A stretch of DNA of 64,000 nucleotides from Aphidius gifuensis (GCF_014905175.1 NC_057792.1:18234963-18298962); one strand, 5' to 3'. Shown: positions 13,411-25,654, numbered from the stretch's first letter. Notes: generated from the letters alone by a model not told the origin. A program made the numbers and translations.

Positions 13411-16400
13411 TCAACGTTTTTCATATTCTTCAGTATTCATTTCTACACATAGAATGGCTAGTTTTGTTTTACATGAATAACGTATTGATTCATGTAAAAA
13501 GCCATTTATTATTGATGATACTAAACCATAATGTTCAGTACTTTCAGAACGCCAAGCATCACAATCCAAGTCTACAACTTGATCTCCATCAAGTGGTGAA
13601 CCCAGCCATATTTTTTTATGAAACCTAAACAGTTAAGAAATTATAGAAATATATTTTTACTATGGCTTTATTAATTTGCAGTAGAAAAATTGTCTTACCA
13701 TGAAAAATCAGTCAGTATGTCTTTTCCATTAAAAGTGTAAATACGTGGTTTTGTCGTTGAATATGCTCCATTACGATTAATCATTTCATTCCATGAGTTA
13801 AATAATATTTCACCTTTAAGATTTACAATTGGAATATTTCTATCTTCTTGTTTTATTATATCCTCAATATTATGTGTTCGAGAGCTCAATAATGCCTGAA
13901 ATGATCCATCAAATCCATTTCTTCGTGCTTGTCTATAACATGCATAATCTGCACTTTTAATTCCATGCATGTCACCTGTTGTTGGATCATTTAGTGCAGC
14001 TATTCTCAACTATAAAATTATTTATTTTTAATTATTGGGCATTTAAAATTTACACGACTAGTCAAGACTCAAGAATCAAGTTTTTACCATTTTTGGATTC
14101 CTTGGATGTACCTAAATTATAAATGTGTATATAATTATGAAGAAAATATTTAAATATAAATTAAATACATACCCCATTATCTTCAATTTTTTTTTTTTTA
14201 TTTTGTTCAATTAAATTAGACAGTCCGTATGATGGAGTGACTGATGATGATGATGATAGCTCAACAGTAGATTGAGAAGATGTTGGTATTGATAATAATG
14301 ATCCAAGCTTTAAAAATTTATCATCAAAGCATGAATTTTATATTCCAATTTAATTTTAATAATAATACTTACAGATATGTACTGCCATCCAAAATTTACT
14401 TTTACAAGTAAAGCTTCTTCATCGACAATATATGCTAGTGTTCCAACTTGGCTTATAGTTGACATCTAAAACAAAATTAAAAATATTAACAAATTAATAT
14501 ACACTGTTCTAATTATCATTCACAGACAAAATATAATTATTACCTCAGTGAGTGCACTCTTATCTTGAAAAATAATAGCACCTGGAACTATTTGTGTTGT
14601 TAATTTTTTCATATTTTTCGTTAAAACTGAGCTAGAACCTAAAATTAAAATTATTAAATTAATTTAATTAATTAAAGTTTATATCCATTAAAAAAATATC
14701 CTGACTAACCATCTCCAGAATTATCATGTTCTTGATAATCATATTTTAAATTTGTAACATCATTATGTTTATTGAGTTTATCATTATTAAGAATTGATAC
14801 ACCAGGAAGACTCGATAGAGTTGATTCTTTAATTTTATGACTATCATCTAGTATAGAAATTGGTATACTCGGAAGTTGTACAGACCCAGGTGGACCAGGT
14901 GGTCCAGGTGGTCCAGAAGGGCCTGGAAGTCCTTGTTGACCAGGTAATCCAGGAGGACCTGGTTGTCCAATTTGTCCTTTCTGACCTTTTAACTGTATAT
15001 TGAATTTTAAATAAATTTATATCAATAAATATATTACGTTATATTAAATATATATTATTTACCACTAATTCATCTATTTCAAGTCCACCAATATCACCTG
15101 GTTTACCAGGTGGACCCATTGGACCTGGTCGACCTCTTCTACCACGTTTACCTTCATTTCCTTTGTCTCCTTTGAGTGTTGATGCAAGATTACTAAAATC
15201 ACCAATTGATGATAAACCCGGTGGACCTTTTTCACCACGATCTCCTTTCATACCAGGATTACCTGGATATCCAGGTATACCATCTTTACCAGGTTCACCT
15301 TTAGCACCTTGAGAATTTTTAAATTTATCTAGTTCAGGTAGCTTTTGTGTTATACATGAACCTTTTTCGCCTTTTTGTCCTTTTGTACCAGTATCACCTT
15401 TGTAACCACGTAAACCAAATTTTCCTGTAACTCCATACTGCAGTGTTCCTGGATCTATTAAATTTTAATTAATTAAATTACATCCTTAATTTTACAATAT
15501 GAAAATGTATTTTACCAATAAGAATATCAGATGATACTCTATCACCCAATGTACAATGTCCTGGTGGTCCAGTATCTCCTTTTTCTCCTTTTTCAGCAGG
15601 TTTACCACGTTCTCCAGGAAGTCCGGTTAATCCTGTCTCACCTTTTAAACCCTGAATACCCATATTTCCTTTGTCTCCTTTTTCACCTTTTTGACCATTA
15701 TCACCACGTATTCCTCTGGGTCCTGGAAGTCCTGTTTCTCCTTTTTGACCTGGTCGACCAAATGGACTTGTATCCTCTTTTACAACTGGCAATCCATTTT
15801 TTGCTGCTATTATATTCTGATTCAATGAATAAAAACAATTAAAAATCAAAAAAAAAAAAAAATATATAATTTAAATATATTAAATTGTATTACCTTATGA
15901 TAACAATTAGTTATGTTATCTTGAAGGCCTGAATAAAGCCTCAGTGTTTGAAGTAAGCCCTACAAATTATTAAATAAATCTTGATCCAAAGTTTCTAGAT
16001 ATACTAATGAATAAAAATTTAAATATATCATAATCTTACGTCAAATTTTTCACGAACATGTGGACCAGCTTGTCCAATGTATAGAGTACTTGCAGCATCA
16101 AAAACAAGCTCTTGAGGACTTCGAGTAACAATTTTCGTTCCAATTTCATGGCAATCAAGATAAAGTGTAATATTTTTGGAAGACACTTTGATCACAATAA
16201 GTGACCATTTTGTATATAAACTTGGCACTGTAAATTGAGCTATTTCTTCTGAATGAGAATGATCATCTGAATCAGTATATATTAATGATATGATTTGAGT
16301 TGATTTAACAACTTCCTAAAAAATAAAACAAGCAAGTAAATAAATTAAATTATTTTTAACAAAACGCTTTTACAGACATACCAATAAACGAATTCCAAGT

Positions 16401-16914
16401 TGAATAATTGTATCAAATGGATTAAGTACTGCAAATATATAACTTGTTTCTTCAGTCATTGGTTTAATTGATATGACAATAGTAAATTCACTTGGTAATT
16501 TTTCAGGTAAACATAATCGATATGGTTGTTTAACTTCTGATCCAATGCGAAAGCCAAATGCTGGTAATCCATCAGGACCACTATCAATGTATTGATCTTG
16601 ATTGTCAGTAGTTGGTATCGCGGCATATAACATATCATACATTAAATCTGAAAAAGTATTAATCATAGAAACATAAGATTCAGCTAAAAAATTTTTTCTT
16701 ATCCTATAAATGTTTCTTTGTTTGTGTATGATGTTTGAAATTTAACAGTATAAACGTTTCTTTGCAATTCAACAAAAAATAAGTTGAATTTATTTATTTT
16801 TTGCTCCAGTGTTGTTCAGATGCTGTTCATCAATTAAATGTACCTTTTTTTTTACTGTATAAATCAGCATCCGTTATGGTTCCACTTGAAAACGCCAGTA
16901 TAATAACCGTCAAT
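13411..16914 (-). CDS. Mp: Multiplexin, collagen XV/XVIII with endostatin; 5' end missing
   Basis: Thirteen exons on the minus strand: 16856-16914, 16382-16647, 16040-16315, 15894-15959, 15516-15816, 15063-15454, 14710-14992, 14544-14638, 14373-14465, 14173-14307, 14088-14111, 13699-14009, 13411-13624; phases all agree, about 837 residues visible. Order: hydrophobic signal-peptide core (LTVIILAFSS), thrombospondin-N/laminin-G-like domain, interrupted Gly-X-Y collagen blocks, a short trimerisation domain (VGTLAYIVDEEALLVKVN), a hinge with a Ser run, and endostatin (LRIAALNDPTTGDMHGIKSA onward, WFHKKIWLGS) with four cysteines. It is an extracellular basement-membrane collagen acting in synapse, heart and axon guidance in Drosophila. 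The first visible exon begins in phase 2 after a CTACAG acceptor, so the exon with the start codon lies upstream and was not found; it may be beyond TRIT1. The collagen region is short compared with vertebrate type XVIII. Confidence 0.9.
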
Positions 16915-17663
16915 CTGTAGACACATTATTGGCGAGACATTAAACTGCTAAAAACAATTTGTTTTTATAAAATCAATAAAATTTTATAATATTCATCAAT
17001 TGTAATTTAATCTTAATGTTTTAAATTAATATTTAAAAAATAAATAAATAAAAACAAAATCATAAAAAAAATTTAACTTTCTTTTTTATTTAATAACAAA
17101 ATAAGTTAAAAATTAATATTGACAAACTTAAAAATAATCAACTTAAAAAGCTAAAAACTTTTATTTCAAGTTTATGGTCTTATCATGAATTTTAATTAAA
17201 AACAATTTTATTTTTTTTAAAACCACATTGTTAATTTTCATTTGCAAATATAACCAATTGAGTTAATAAATTTTCTAACAAGTCTTCGGACTTATTATTA
17301 ATGTTGGAAGTATATTTGTGTATATTTTTTTTTGTAAACTACTTTTTATAAAAGTAGTATTTTGTTATGTAAAATTTTTTCCTACATAACTGCTTGTTTA
17401 AATCACTTACAGTTATTAAAAACTAAGTGTCAATTTTTTACTAAAACTAGTTGGAATTATCAGCGTTCACATGATGTACATAAAATATGTATTTATTATT
17501 TTTTAAATAACTCATATTGTGATATAAAATATATATCAAATCCTGTATTTATGGATAGAAAATTATCTGTATAAATCATCCGATTTACACAGAGTTAAAT
17601 AGCTAAAAAAAAAGAATTGATTTTCTATGAGATTAGAAAATTCGAAATTTGTTACAAACACGA
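16915..17663. other. Gap between multiplexin first visible exon and TRIT1 stop
   Basis: AT-rich. It should contain the TRIT1 3' UTR and either the beginning of the multiplexin gene or part of its first intron. I searched the minus strand for an ATG exon ending in phase 2 and found none that keeps the frame open. The plus-strand ORF at 17362-17574 has no recognisable features. Confidence 0.45.
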
Positions 17664-20063
17664 TTATTGTTGATCATCCATCGCTGCTAATTGTAGTCTT
17701 TTTTTGGAGATACTCATTTTTTTGTGTCTTGTACCATCTTTGTGTGCTTTCCATTGTGCATTTCCAACTAATATTTTGTCGCATGTCTGTAACATATATA
17801 ATTGTGCATATTTAAATATTATAAATGATAAAAAAATTCAATATTGACCGTGATATAAATGTAGAATTTTTAAACCAGCTAGAAGATTTCACATCTTTGG
17901 CCAATGTTAGTCATAAAATATAAAGTTATGAGTATATAATTTCATGATGATATTATTTAAATGAATTAATTATAAATAATCAATGATAAATTAATTTACC
18001 TCACACCAATAAGTCGTTTCATTACTACTATCTGTTTTTTTTTCTTCTTTACAATTATCTTGCATTGTTTTTCTATCAATTTTTTCATTATTTAAAATTG
18101 AATTAATAATATCTACAGCTGGTTTTAAGACATCAGTATTCCAATTGTCAAGATTTGTGCAATTTAATTCATAAATTGGTGGAACCTTTAATGATAATAA
18201 ATAATTAGTTAATTTCTTTTCATTAAAAGTAATTAATTGTGTTTTATACAGTCAAATTAAATTCGAAATATTTTTACCTGTCTATCAGTACGTTTTACAA
18301 ATCTATTCATGATCCATCGTTGCTGACGTCTAGCATATCTTTTTGTAACGAGTTTAAGATCTTTTACTCCTTGATCAAATAAAGCTTGTCCCTGTAAAAT
18401 AAAATAATAAAAATCTATTTTTACTTTTTGATTTATACGATGCAAAAAAAACACAAAAATATCAGACTTAATTCTTCAAGATCATTCACACTCTTAGAAA
18501 TGAAGCTAAAGATGAAGATTTAGTGTAAAAAAAAAATAACTTAAATACCTTTTCACTTTTTTTTTCATCATCAGGTAAAATTAAATAATTATGAAATTCT
18601 TTGAAGCCAATAGACTGAAATATACCTTTTGTATAATCAGGTGATCTGAAATAAAAATAAATAAATCAAGCATTCTGTCTAGTTTAACGAAAATATTTTT
18701 AAAAAGTTCAAAGAAACATTTAAATTATTAAATTTAATTTAAAACAGATATTTAATAATTTGATCAATATGTTTATAAATTACTTACAAATTTATTTTAG
18801 TCCATTCTCGAGCATAACACTCGTGAAAATTTAAAAGCTCATTAATAAGTCCAGTCTCTATCATTGAGTCTACTCTTCGGTCTAGTCTATCATCTAAAAT
18901 TTCCTTTAAAAAATAATAATAAATTTAACTTTAATATAACTGATACTTAATTGATGAACTTTTTATTCAACAACTTTTTTATTTACCTGATCACAACGAA
19001 GCCATACTATTATTGAATTTTGAAAACGTAAAGGACCACCTAAACCACAGCCACCTTCTGTTCTTTGTTTTTTCAGTATTTCTGAATGAGTAATTCCATG
19101 ATTTTCAAATACTTCTATTGATCTAGAATTGTATAAATAAATTATTAAATTTACAGCTTTTAATTCAACCCAATATATTTGGCTAAATTATTAATTTAAT
19201 TATTTTTTTTAATAAACAATCGACAGCATATTTAAAAAATTTACCTAATAATTTTTCTTCTATTATTTGGATGCAATCGACGAGCCATTTCTGGATCAAT
19301 TTTACTTAATTTTTGATGCAATGCCAAATTTGATTCAATTGAATCATCAAATTTCATTTTTTTTGATGATGTCAAATCATTATCATTATCACCATCAGTA
19401 TCACATGTAGATACATCATTTTTTTTATCATTATCACCATCAGTATCACATGTAGTTACATCATTTTTTTTATTATCCTCAGTATTAACTTTACCCTCAA
19501 TTAATTCAGGATCAGCAAGTAAAACTTGCCAAAGCAATGATTCAATATAATAATTTGTTCCTCCAACAATGATTGGTAATTTTCTTCGTGTTATAACATC
19601 ATTTATCTAGACATTTGTTAATAGAAAAAAATAAAACACTTGATTCTTAATTATTAAATTATTCATAATTATTTTTTATGAATTTAAAGGATACAATTGG
19701 TAATGCTGCTCGTTGATAATCAGTAACACAATAGTTTACTAGTGGATCAATAAGATCAAGCATATGATGAGGTACTGCTAATTTTTCTTCTTTTGTTACT
19801 TTTGCTGTTATGATGTCCAACTCTTTGTATACCTAAACAATCATTTAGAATTTAAAAATTAATTATTAAACAGTTGTTAACCTTTGATTAAATAAAAATA
19901 CTAATTAACTATAAATTACCTGCATACTATCAGCTGAAATAATTTCACCAGCAAATCTTTTAGCAAGTTCAATACCTAAACGAGATTTTCCAGTTCCAGT
20001 TGAACCGAGAATTACAAATATCGGCAAACGTGTCATTGAAGTGTCTGGTTTATTATCAACCAT
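17664..20063 (-). CDS. TRIT1: tRNA dimethylallyltransferase (TRIT1/MiaA family)
   Basis: Nine minus-strand exons: 19920-20063, 19695-19832, 19245-19606, 18987-19122, 18788-18903, 18549-18645, 18278-18391, 18000-18185, 17664-17786; all phases agree, 471 residues, close to eukaryotic orthologues. It transfers dimethylallyl from DMAPP to N6 of A37 in tRNAs reading UNN codons, in cytosol and mitochondria. Visible features: P-loop GSTGTGKS near residue 20, the [14 protein letters not shown] segment, [14 protein letters not shown], the family signature [20 protein letters not shown], and a C-terminal matrin-type zinc finger split by an intron (WCE | [20 protein letters not shown]). An acidic insert after the GGTNYY motif contains a tandem 15-residue duplication (see repeat). 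The start is the ATG 20 codons before the P-loop. Divergent from IWS1. Confidence 0.95.
19383..19472 (-). repeat. 45-bp tandem duplication inside TRIT1
   Basis: Two adjacent 45-bp copies, offset exactly 45 bp, encode [15 protein letters not shown] and [15 protein letters not shown]. The copies differ at very few bases, so the duplication is recent. It keeps the frame and lengthens an acidic, probably disordered loop between the active-site region and the next conserved helix. Confidence 0.9.
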
Positions 20064-20774
20064 AATAATACTCAACAATTGTTTAATTGTTTTTTTTTTT
20101 CTTCTTTTGTTTGTTTATTAATTAATAAGCTGATAAACAAATTGATAAAATATGTAAAATGCACTTTTATTTTAGCAATAAATTATTATTATTTTCATTT
20201 GTTTATTCAGCTTTTTAATTGTTGTTATTAATTTATTGTTAGCCACTCTTTTTTTTATGAGTACTTGTAATTCATCTATTTAATTTAAGTATTGTTGCGC
20301 ACGCAGTGGTTTTTATTTTAACAATGTTTTTTGTTTTTTGGTGATTAAAAAAGCTCAATTTAATTTAATTGATTGTCATGATTGTTTTAGACATTATTTT
20401 TAACAAAAATATTCGAAAATTAAACAAATAGGTCTTGTTGAAATTACGTCAGTCAAAACTTTGTTTACACATGTGGTAAATATTTTTATTATTATTTTTT
20501 TAAGCTGCACTTTCAAAAGGCACAATTAAAACTCACCTTGATTTTTCTCAGTGCCTTTTGTCGGTTTTTTTTTTTTGACATTAGATCAACTCTCAAAAAT
20601 CATCATCACACACAATTTATTTAATATATTTACTATTGTTATAGATAAAAAAAAATACAATATGGTACTATAAAATAATAATAAAAAGTGTTAATATTAT
20701 ACTCATTAAATATCTAATTATTTGTAAGTAATTTTTCTTAATTACTGGTGCAATTAAGTTGTTTTTTGGCAGCT
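20064..20774. promoter_or_regulatory. Divergent promoter region TRIT1 / IWS1
   Basis: 711 bp separates the two start codons. An NRF1/Ewg-like TGCGCACGCA sits at 20296-20305, a CRE/ATF half-palindrome TTACGTCA at 20444-20451, and an arthropod initiator-like TCAGTG at 20548-20553 that could mark the IWS1 start. These are motif matches by eye only. Confidence 0.4.
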
Positions 20775-23433
20775 ATGGATGATACAGGTGAGGTTATGTT
20801 GACGTATTTTTATTCTGTTTTTTTTTTTGTGTTGATTATATTGAACAATATTGAGAAAATATTGATTAAAATAACTTGATTGTTTAATGACTATTTAAGA
20901 GTCAACAACTGAGCCCAGTGCTAATGATGCAATGGATTCAAATGAAAAAATAACATCAGAAGATGATTGTATTAAACCAAAAGAAATTGAAACAACATTG
21001 AGTCCAGAAAATTCACCAGCCAACAATGATCATGAACTTGATACAACTGGGTAAGATGAACATCTTGTAGTTAATTAAACATCAAGTATTTTTGGTTTTT
21101 TAAATTTATTTTAAAAGTTGAATTGTTTTGTTTATTTTGTTTATTAGATCACCTGCACCAAATGAACAGCAACCAAGCAGCCCGGCTTCTGTTCATTCAA
21201 ATGACAGTTTAAATGATAAAGATTCTTCTAAAAATATTCCATCTCCTTCACGCTCACGATCAGTATCTCCATCAAATAAAAGTGTTGTAAATTCACCAAT
21301 AAATACTGGTGATGATAATAATGAAGAAAAAGAAGAAGAAGCAGACGAAGAAGAGGATAATGACAAAGATAAAACAACATTGGAATCTTCTGTAAATGAT
21401 ACAATTAGTGATAAAGATAAATCAGTGTCTCCAGATAGAAGTCGTTCAAGATCACCAGCAAAATCACCATCTCCAGATTCTGCAAATAATGAACTTGAAA
21501 AAGCTGATGACAAAAGTCGTTCTCCAAGTCCAACTGATGATAATAGAGTTGATGATATTAATGCATCTCCTGTAGCATCACCAAGATCTCCAAGATCTCC
21601 AAGATCACCTGGATCACCAGGGTCTCGTCAATCACAGCCAATATCACGTCGTTCAATATCAGCTTCACGTTCTAGATCAAGATCACGATCAAAATCAGGT
21701 TCCAGATCAAAATCAAGATCTAGATCACGATCAAAATCAGGTTCCAGGTCAAAATCAAGATCAAGATCACGATCAAAATCCGGTTCCAGATCAAAATCAA
21801 GATCAAGATCACGATCAAAATCCGGTTCTAGATCAAAATCAAGATCTAGATCACGATCAAAGTCAAGATCCAGGTCACGTTCAAAGTCAGGATCAAGATC
21901 TAGATCACGTTCAAAATCAGGATCCAGATCAAGATCTAGATCACGTTCAAAGTCAGGATCAAGATCCAGATCACGTTCACGTTCAAAATCAGGATCTAGA
22001 ATAAAATCAAGATCACGATCAGGCTCGAGATCCATCTCCAGATCAAGGTCAAGGTCAAAGTCTGGATCAAGATCAAGATCACGTTCTGGATCTGGTTCAA
22101 GATCACGATCACGATCAAGATCAAGATCACATTCTGGTTCTAGAAAAAGTAGAAGCAGAAGTAGAAGTCAAGGTTCAAATTCAAGCCAAGTTGAAAGTAA
22201 AAAACGTAGAAGACTAATATCTGATTCAGATGATGAAGGTGGTGAAAAAGTATCTAAACGAAAATTGTTAGATCCAGATGAAGAAAATGACGATGAAAAT
22301 ATAACAGTTGCTAGAATTGAAGACGACGATGATGATGATGATGCAAATAATAAAGAAACTGGAGAGGGACAAGATGAAAATGAGGCAGCTGCTGTTGAAG
22401 AAAATGTTGTTGATCAAGGTAATGATGATGATGATGATTCAGATGAAGGAGTAAGACGTAATATAGATGATGAGCATGGTCTATCGGATTTTGATAAAAT
22501 GCTCATGAGGAAAAAAGAAGAACAATCACGTCGTCGTAGAAAAAAAGACGTTGGTATTATAAATGATAATGATGATATTATTGCACAATTATTACAAGAT
22601 ATGAAAACAGCATCTGATGAAGATAGACAATTAAATAGTTTATCAAAACCAGCAACAAATAAAATATCAATGTTGCCAAAAGTATTGTCACAATTAAAAA
22701 AACATGATCTTCAATTGGCATTTTTAGAACACAATGTATTATCAGTATTAACTGATTGGTTAGCACCAATGCCAGATCGTTCATTACCATCACTTTGTAT
22801 ACGTGAAAATATCATTAAATTATTAGCTGAATTTCCAACAATTGATCAATCATCACTTAAACATTCTGGTATTGGTAAAGCAGTTATGTATTTATATAAA
22901 CATCCACGTGAAACAAAAGACAATAAAGAACGTGCTGGTAAATTAATAAGTGAATGGGCAAGACCAATATTTAATTTATCTACTGATTTTAAAGCATTAT
23001 CTAAAGAAGAAAGAATGCAACGTGATTTAGAACAAACACCACAAAAAAAACGTAAAATAGATGAAAATGAAAAATCTAAAAAATCACAAGATATTGATAA
23101 AGCATTAAAAGGTGAAGGTAAAACATTAAGACCTGGTGATCCTGGTTGGGTTGGCAGAGCTCGAGTACCAAAACCATCAAATAAAGATTATGTTGTTCGT
23201 CCAGATTGGAAATCAGATGTTGACATTAGTCGGGTAAATATATATATATTTAATTATTAGCTTATTATATAAATTAATTTTTATTAAATTTATTTATTTA
23301 ATTTTTTCAGAGTACTAAAAAACCAATGAATCGATTTGAACGTCATATGAAAACTTATATAGACAACAAAAGAATTAAAAATAATAAACGTGCAGTTGAA
23401 ATATCCATTGAAGGACGTAAAATGTCATTATAA
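20775..23433 (+). CDS. Iws1: IWS1, RNA polymerase II elongation factor
   Basis: Four exons: 20775-20787, 20900-21050, 21148-23233, 23311-23433, giving 790 residues. IWS1 (yeast Spn1) binds Spt6 and elongating RNA polymerase II and couples elongation to splicing, export and H3K36 methylation; it is nuclear. The N-terminal half is disordered: acidic, Ser-rich and, at about residues 226-389, a long Arg-Ser repeat. The conserved core follows: a leader [20 protein letters not shown], then the TFIIS N-terminal (LW) domain at about residues 525-670 ([17 protein letters not shown] to [12 protein letters not shown]). The C-terminal segment has [14 protein letters not shown] and ends EGRKMSL. The first coding exon encodes only MDDT plus one base. 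Convergent with Gemin8, 164 bp between stops. Confidence 0.95.
21661..22150 (+). repeat. RS-coding minisatellite in IWS1
   Basis: A tandem array encoding Arg-Ser, Lys-Ser and Gly-Ser dipeptides. In its first half the DNA period is 42 bp (14 residues; for example AAAATCAGGT at 21691 and 21733), later units are shorter and degenerate. It is in frame throughout and gives a long complementary open frame on the minus strand that is only a shadow. Confidence 0.9.
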
Positions 23434-23564
23434 TATTTTGCTGTTTTTATTTTTTCATAACTATTCTGAAATTGATAAAATTATGTTAAATAGAAAATCA
23501 CAATTCATGTAAGACAATTAATATTATTTAATTATAAAATAATTTCGATATAAATATTGATTAG

Positions 23565-23580
23565 TTTATTTATTTTTATT
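23565..23580 (-). terminator. Probable poly(A) signals of Gemin8
   Basis: On the minus strand overlapping AATAAA hexamers occur 18-33 bp after the Gemin8 stop, within the 164-bp gap shared with the convergent IWS1 3' end. The plus-strand signal for IWS1 is less clear, and the two 3' UTRs may overlap. Confidence 0.5.
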
Positions 23581-23597
23581 ATAAATCATTAATACAT

Positions 23598-24390
23598 TTA
23601 AGATTTTAAAGGTATATTTGGCCAAAAACAACATTTTTCATGATCTTTGTGATAATCAATATTAGCTTGAAGAGCTGTTTCCATTGCCATTATTTTATTA
23701 CATGCTGAACCATATAATAATGTTGAATTTTTAATACTGTCAGTATTTTTTATAGGTGGACCTTGAAATTGATTTGGTATATCATCTTGTTCATCTTCAT
23801 TGTCACGTTTTTTTTTTAATTCCATTTTATGACGTATACTTTGTTCTAAAAATTTGACCATGTCATTGTCAACTTGAAATTCCAGTGTGTCATTATTTGT
23901 TTCAATTGGATTTTGTTGTTGAGGAACAACAAAAGATTCTGAATGTGCTTGTTGATATATTTTATTATGTAAAATTTTGTTTTCATTTGGATTTTGTTGT
24001 TGATGAACAACAAAAGATTCTGAATTTGCTTGTTCATATATTTTATTACGTAAAATCTTGTTTTCTTCTTCAAGTGCAAGACATCGAGATTTCCACCATG
24101 CAACATTGTGTCTGTAAAATTAATTAATATGAATATTTTATAATTGTATAGGTATAATTAAAGCAGTACCTTTGTTGCCAGTCAATGGCATTTTTATAAT
24201 TTTCCCAAAATGTCTCAGCAGGCATTGTTGTTGTCAGTTGAGAGAGTGAACTGTTACAAGTGGTGTTATTAAATATTTTACGATGTTTTATTTCTTTAAC
24301 CTCTAATTTTTTTATAATACGTTCCTTTGCTCTAGTATTTTTCTTTTTTCTTTTACGATTTTTCGTACGTTTTTTTGACACGTGTTCCAT
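23598..24390 (-). CDS. Gemin8: Gemin8, SMN complex component
   Basis: Two exons: 24170-24390 and 23598-24111, 244 residues. The C-terminus (LYGSACNKIMAMETALQANI then FWPNIPLKS) is the diagnostic Gemin8 ending; vertebrate Gemin8 has LYGDSAAKIQAMEAA and YWPVIPLKF. The motif FWENYKNAIDWQQRHNVAWW corresponds to the Tyr/Trp-rich region. Gemin8 links SMN and Gemin2 to Gemin6/7 in the complex that loads Sm proteins onto snRNAs, in cytoplasm and nuclear gems. The N-terminus is very basic (Lys/Arg-rich, residues 5-45). A 27-residue tandem duplication occupies the middle (see repeat). The ORF opens at the first ATG. Identification rests on short conserved blocks, but they are specific. Confidence 0.88.
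23898..24059 (-). repeat. 81-bp tandem duplication inside Gemin8
   Basis: Two direct copies offset by 81 bp, each encoding a 27-residue unit: NKILRNKIYEQANSESFVV and NKILHNKIYQQAHSESFVV, each followed by a QQQNP motif. Near identity at the DNA level indicates a recent in-frame duplication. Confidence 0.9.
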
Positions 24391-25654
24391 AATTCATCCT
24401 TCAATATAAACAAATAAGCAAAACAAGCAAAATTAACATACAAAAGTTTATTTAAAAATATAATTGATATGAAAAAAATTACTAATCAATATAAGAGTCT
24501 TTAATCTAATCCAGATATAATTTAAATTATTTAATTATTAACATAAATTTAAGATTTAAATACCAAGTAAACAATGAGCTATATTATTATCCACAAAAAA
24601 CATTTGTTTTGTGAAAAAAAAAAAAACAAAACAACAACAAAGTCGCTGTAAACAGTTACATCGAAAACAATAACTTAAATACCATTTGGTTTGTAAAAAA
24701 TTTGTAGTTTATTAAAGAATAATAAAAACTTTTGTTAGCTAATAATTTAATTGTTATTTATTAATTAATAATTATTATTTATTAACACAAAAATTTTATC
24801 TGTGCGTTGTATACAGACCTTTTTCTAACTGTCAAAAGTTTTTTATTTTTTTAAATCAAAGAAATTTTTTTGTTATACCTACTATTTCATGAATTTATTT
24901 ATTTTTTGTTAGTTTTTTAATTAACAATTAATGTAATTAAAAATAAAATTAATTGAGCTATTTTAAAATGTAAACAGACCTTTATATTCGCGAATCGAAA
25001 ATCGAGATTAGAGAGAGATATATCACTGAATCTTATTTACAAACTATTTATATATATAAATCCCTGTGACCCACATTTTTATATTTTATTGTTATATATT
25101 ATTTAGTCATATTATTTATCTGTACCATGGTACGCACCAGCTGTTTTGTCTCTAATGGTTGTAATTTAAAAAAATATTAAAAAGAAAAAAATTAATCTCA
25201 CAAAAAAAAACAGATTAATTTTCTCTCCAAAATAAACAAGTTTTATTATTTTCACAAATGTACTCAATTAAAAAATATAATTATTATAAACATAAACATT
25301 TATGTGAATTAAAAAATTTTTGTTGTTGTTGTTGTTAACATAAAAGCAAATGTCTATTGGAAAGTTTTGACATAACACACATGTTAGTATATTTTTTTAT
25401 TCATTATTTTTAGATAATTAATTATAATAACTAGTAATAGAATAAATTTATTTATTCAATTAATCTTTGATGATATTTTTTTTTTAAGACAATAATAAAT
25501 TGTAATATTTAAAAACAACAAAACAAAAAAATATATTACAAGTGTAAAAAACAAATTGCTCAACTGTTTTATTTATTATTTTTCTTTGAAAAGAAATTAT
25601 AAATAAACAAATAAGATGTGTAATAATAATTGAGTATATTATTTTGATGAAAGA
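24391..25654. other. Divergent intergenic region Gemin8 / DENND6
   Basis: About 1.26 kb, AT-rich. A 10-bp direct repeat ACAGACCTTT occurs near 24815 and 24974, and a GAGAGAGA-type run near 25010-25018 could be a GAGA-factor site. No coding exon called. An ATG frame at 25127 (MVRTSCFVSNGC) was considered and rejected. Confidence 0.4.

Noticed and set aside
15531..15842. Plus-strand ORF of 103 codons
   Set aside because: Antisense of the multiplexin Gly-X-Y exon, whose regular codons keep the opposite strand open.
21628..22035. Minus-strand 135-codon ORF rich in Asp, Leu, Arg
   Set aside because: Antisense shadow of the IWS1 RS minisatellite; its period follows the plus-strand repeat.
25127..25180. 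ATG frame MVRTSCFVSNGCNLKKY, resembling a THAP-domain start
   Set aside because: It stops after 17 codons, the cysteine spacing is wrong for THAP (C-x5-C) and no later THAP motif follows.
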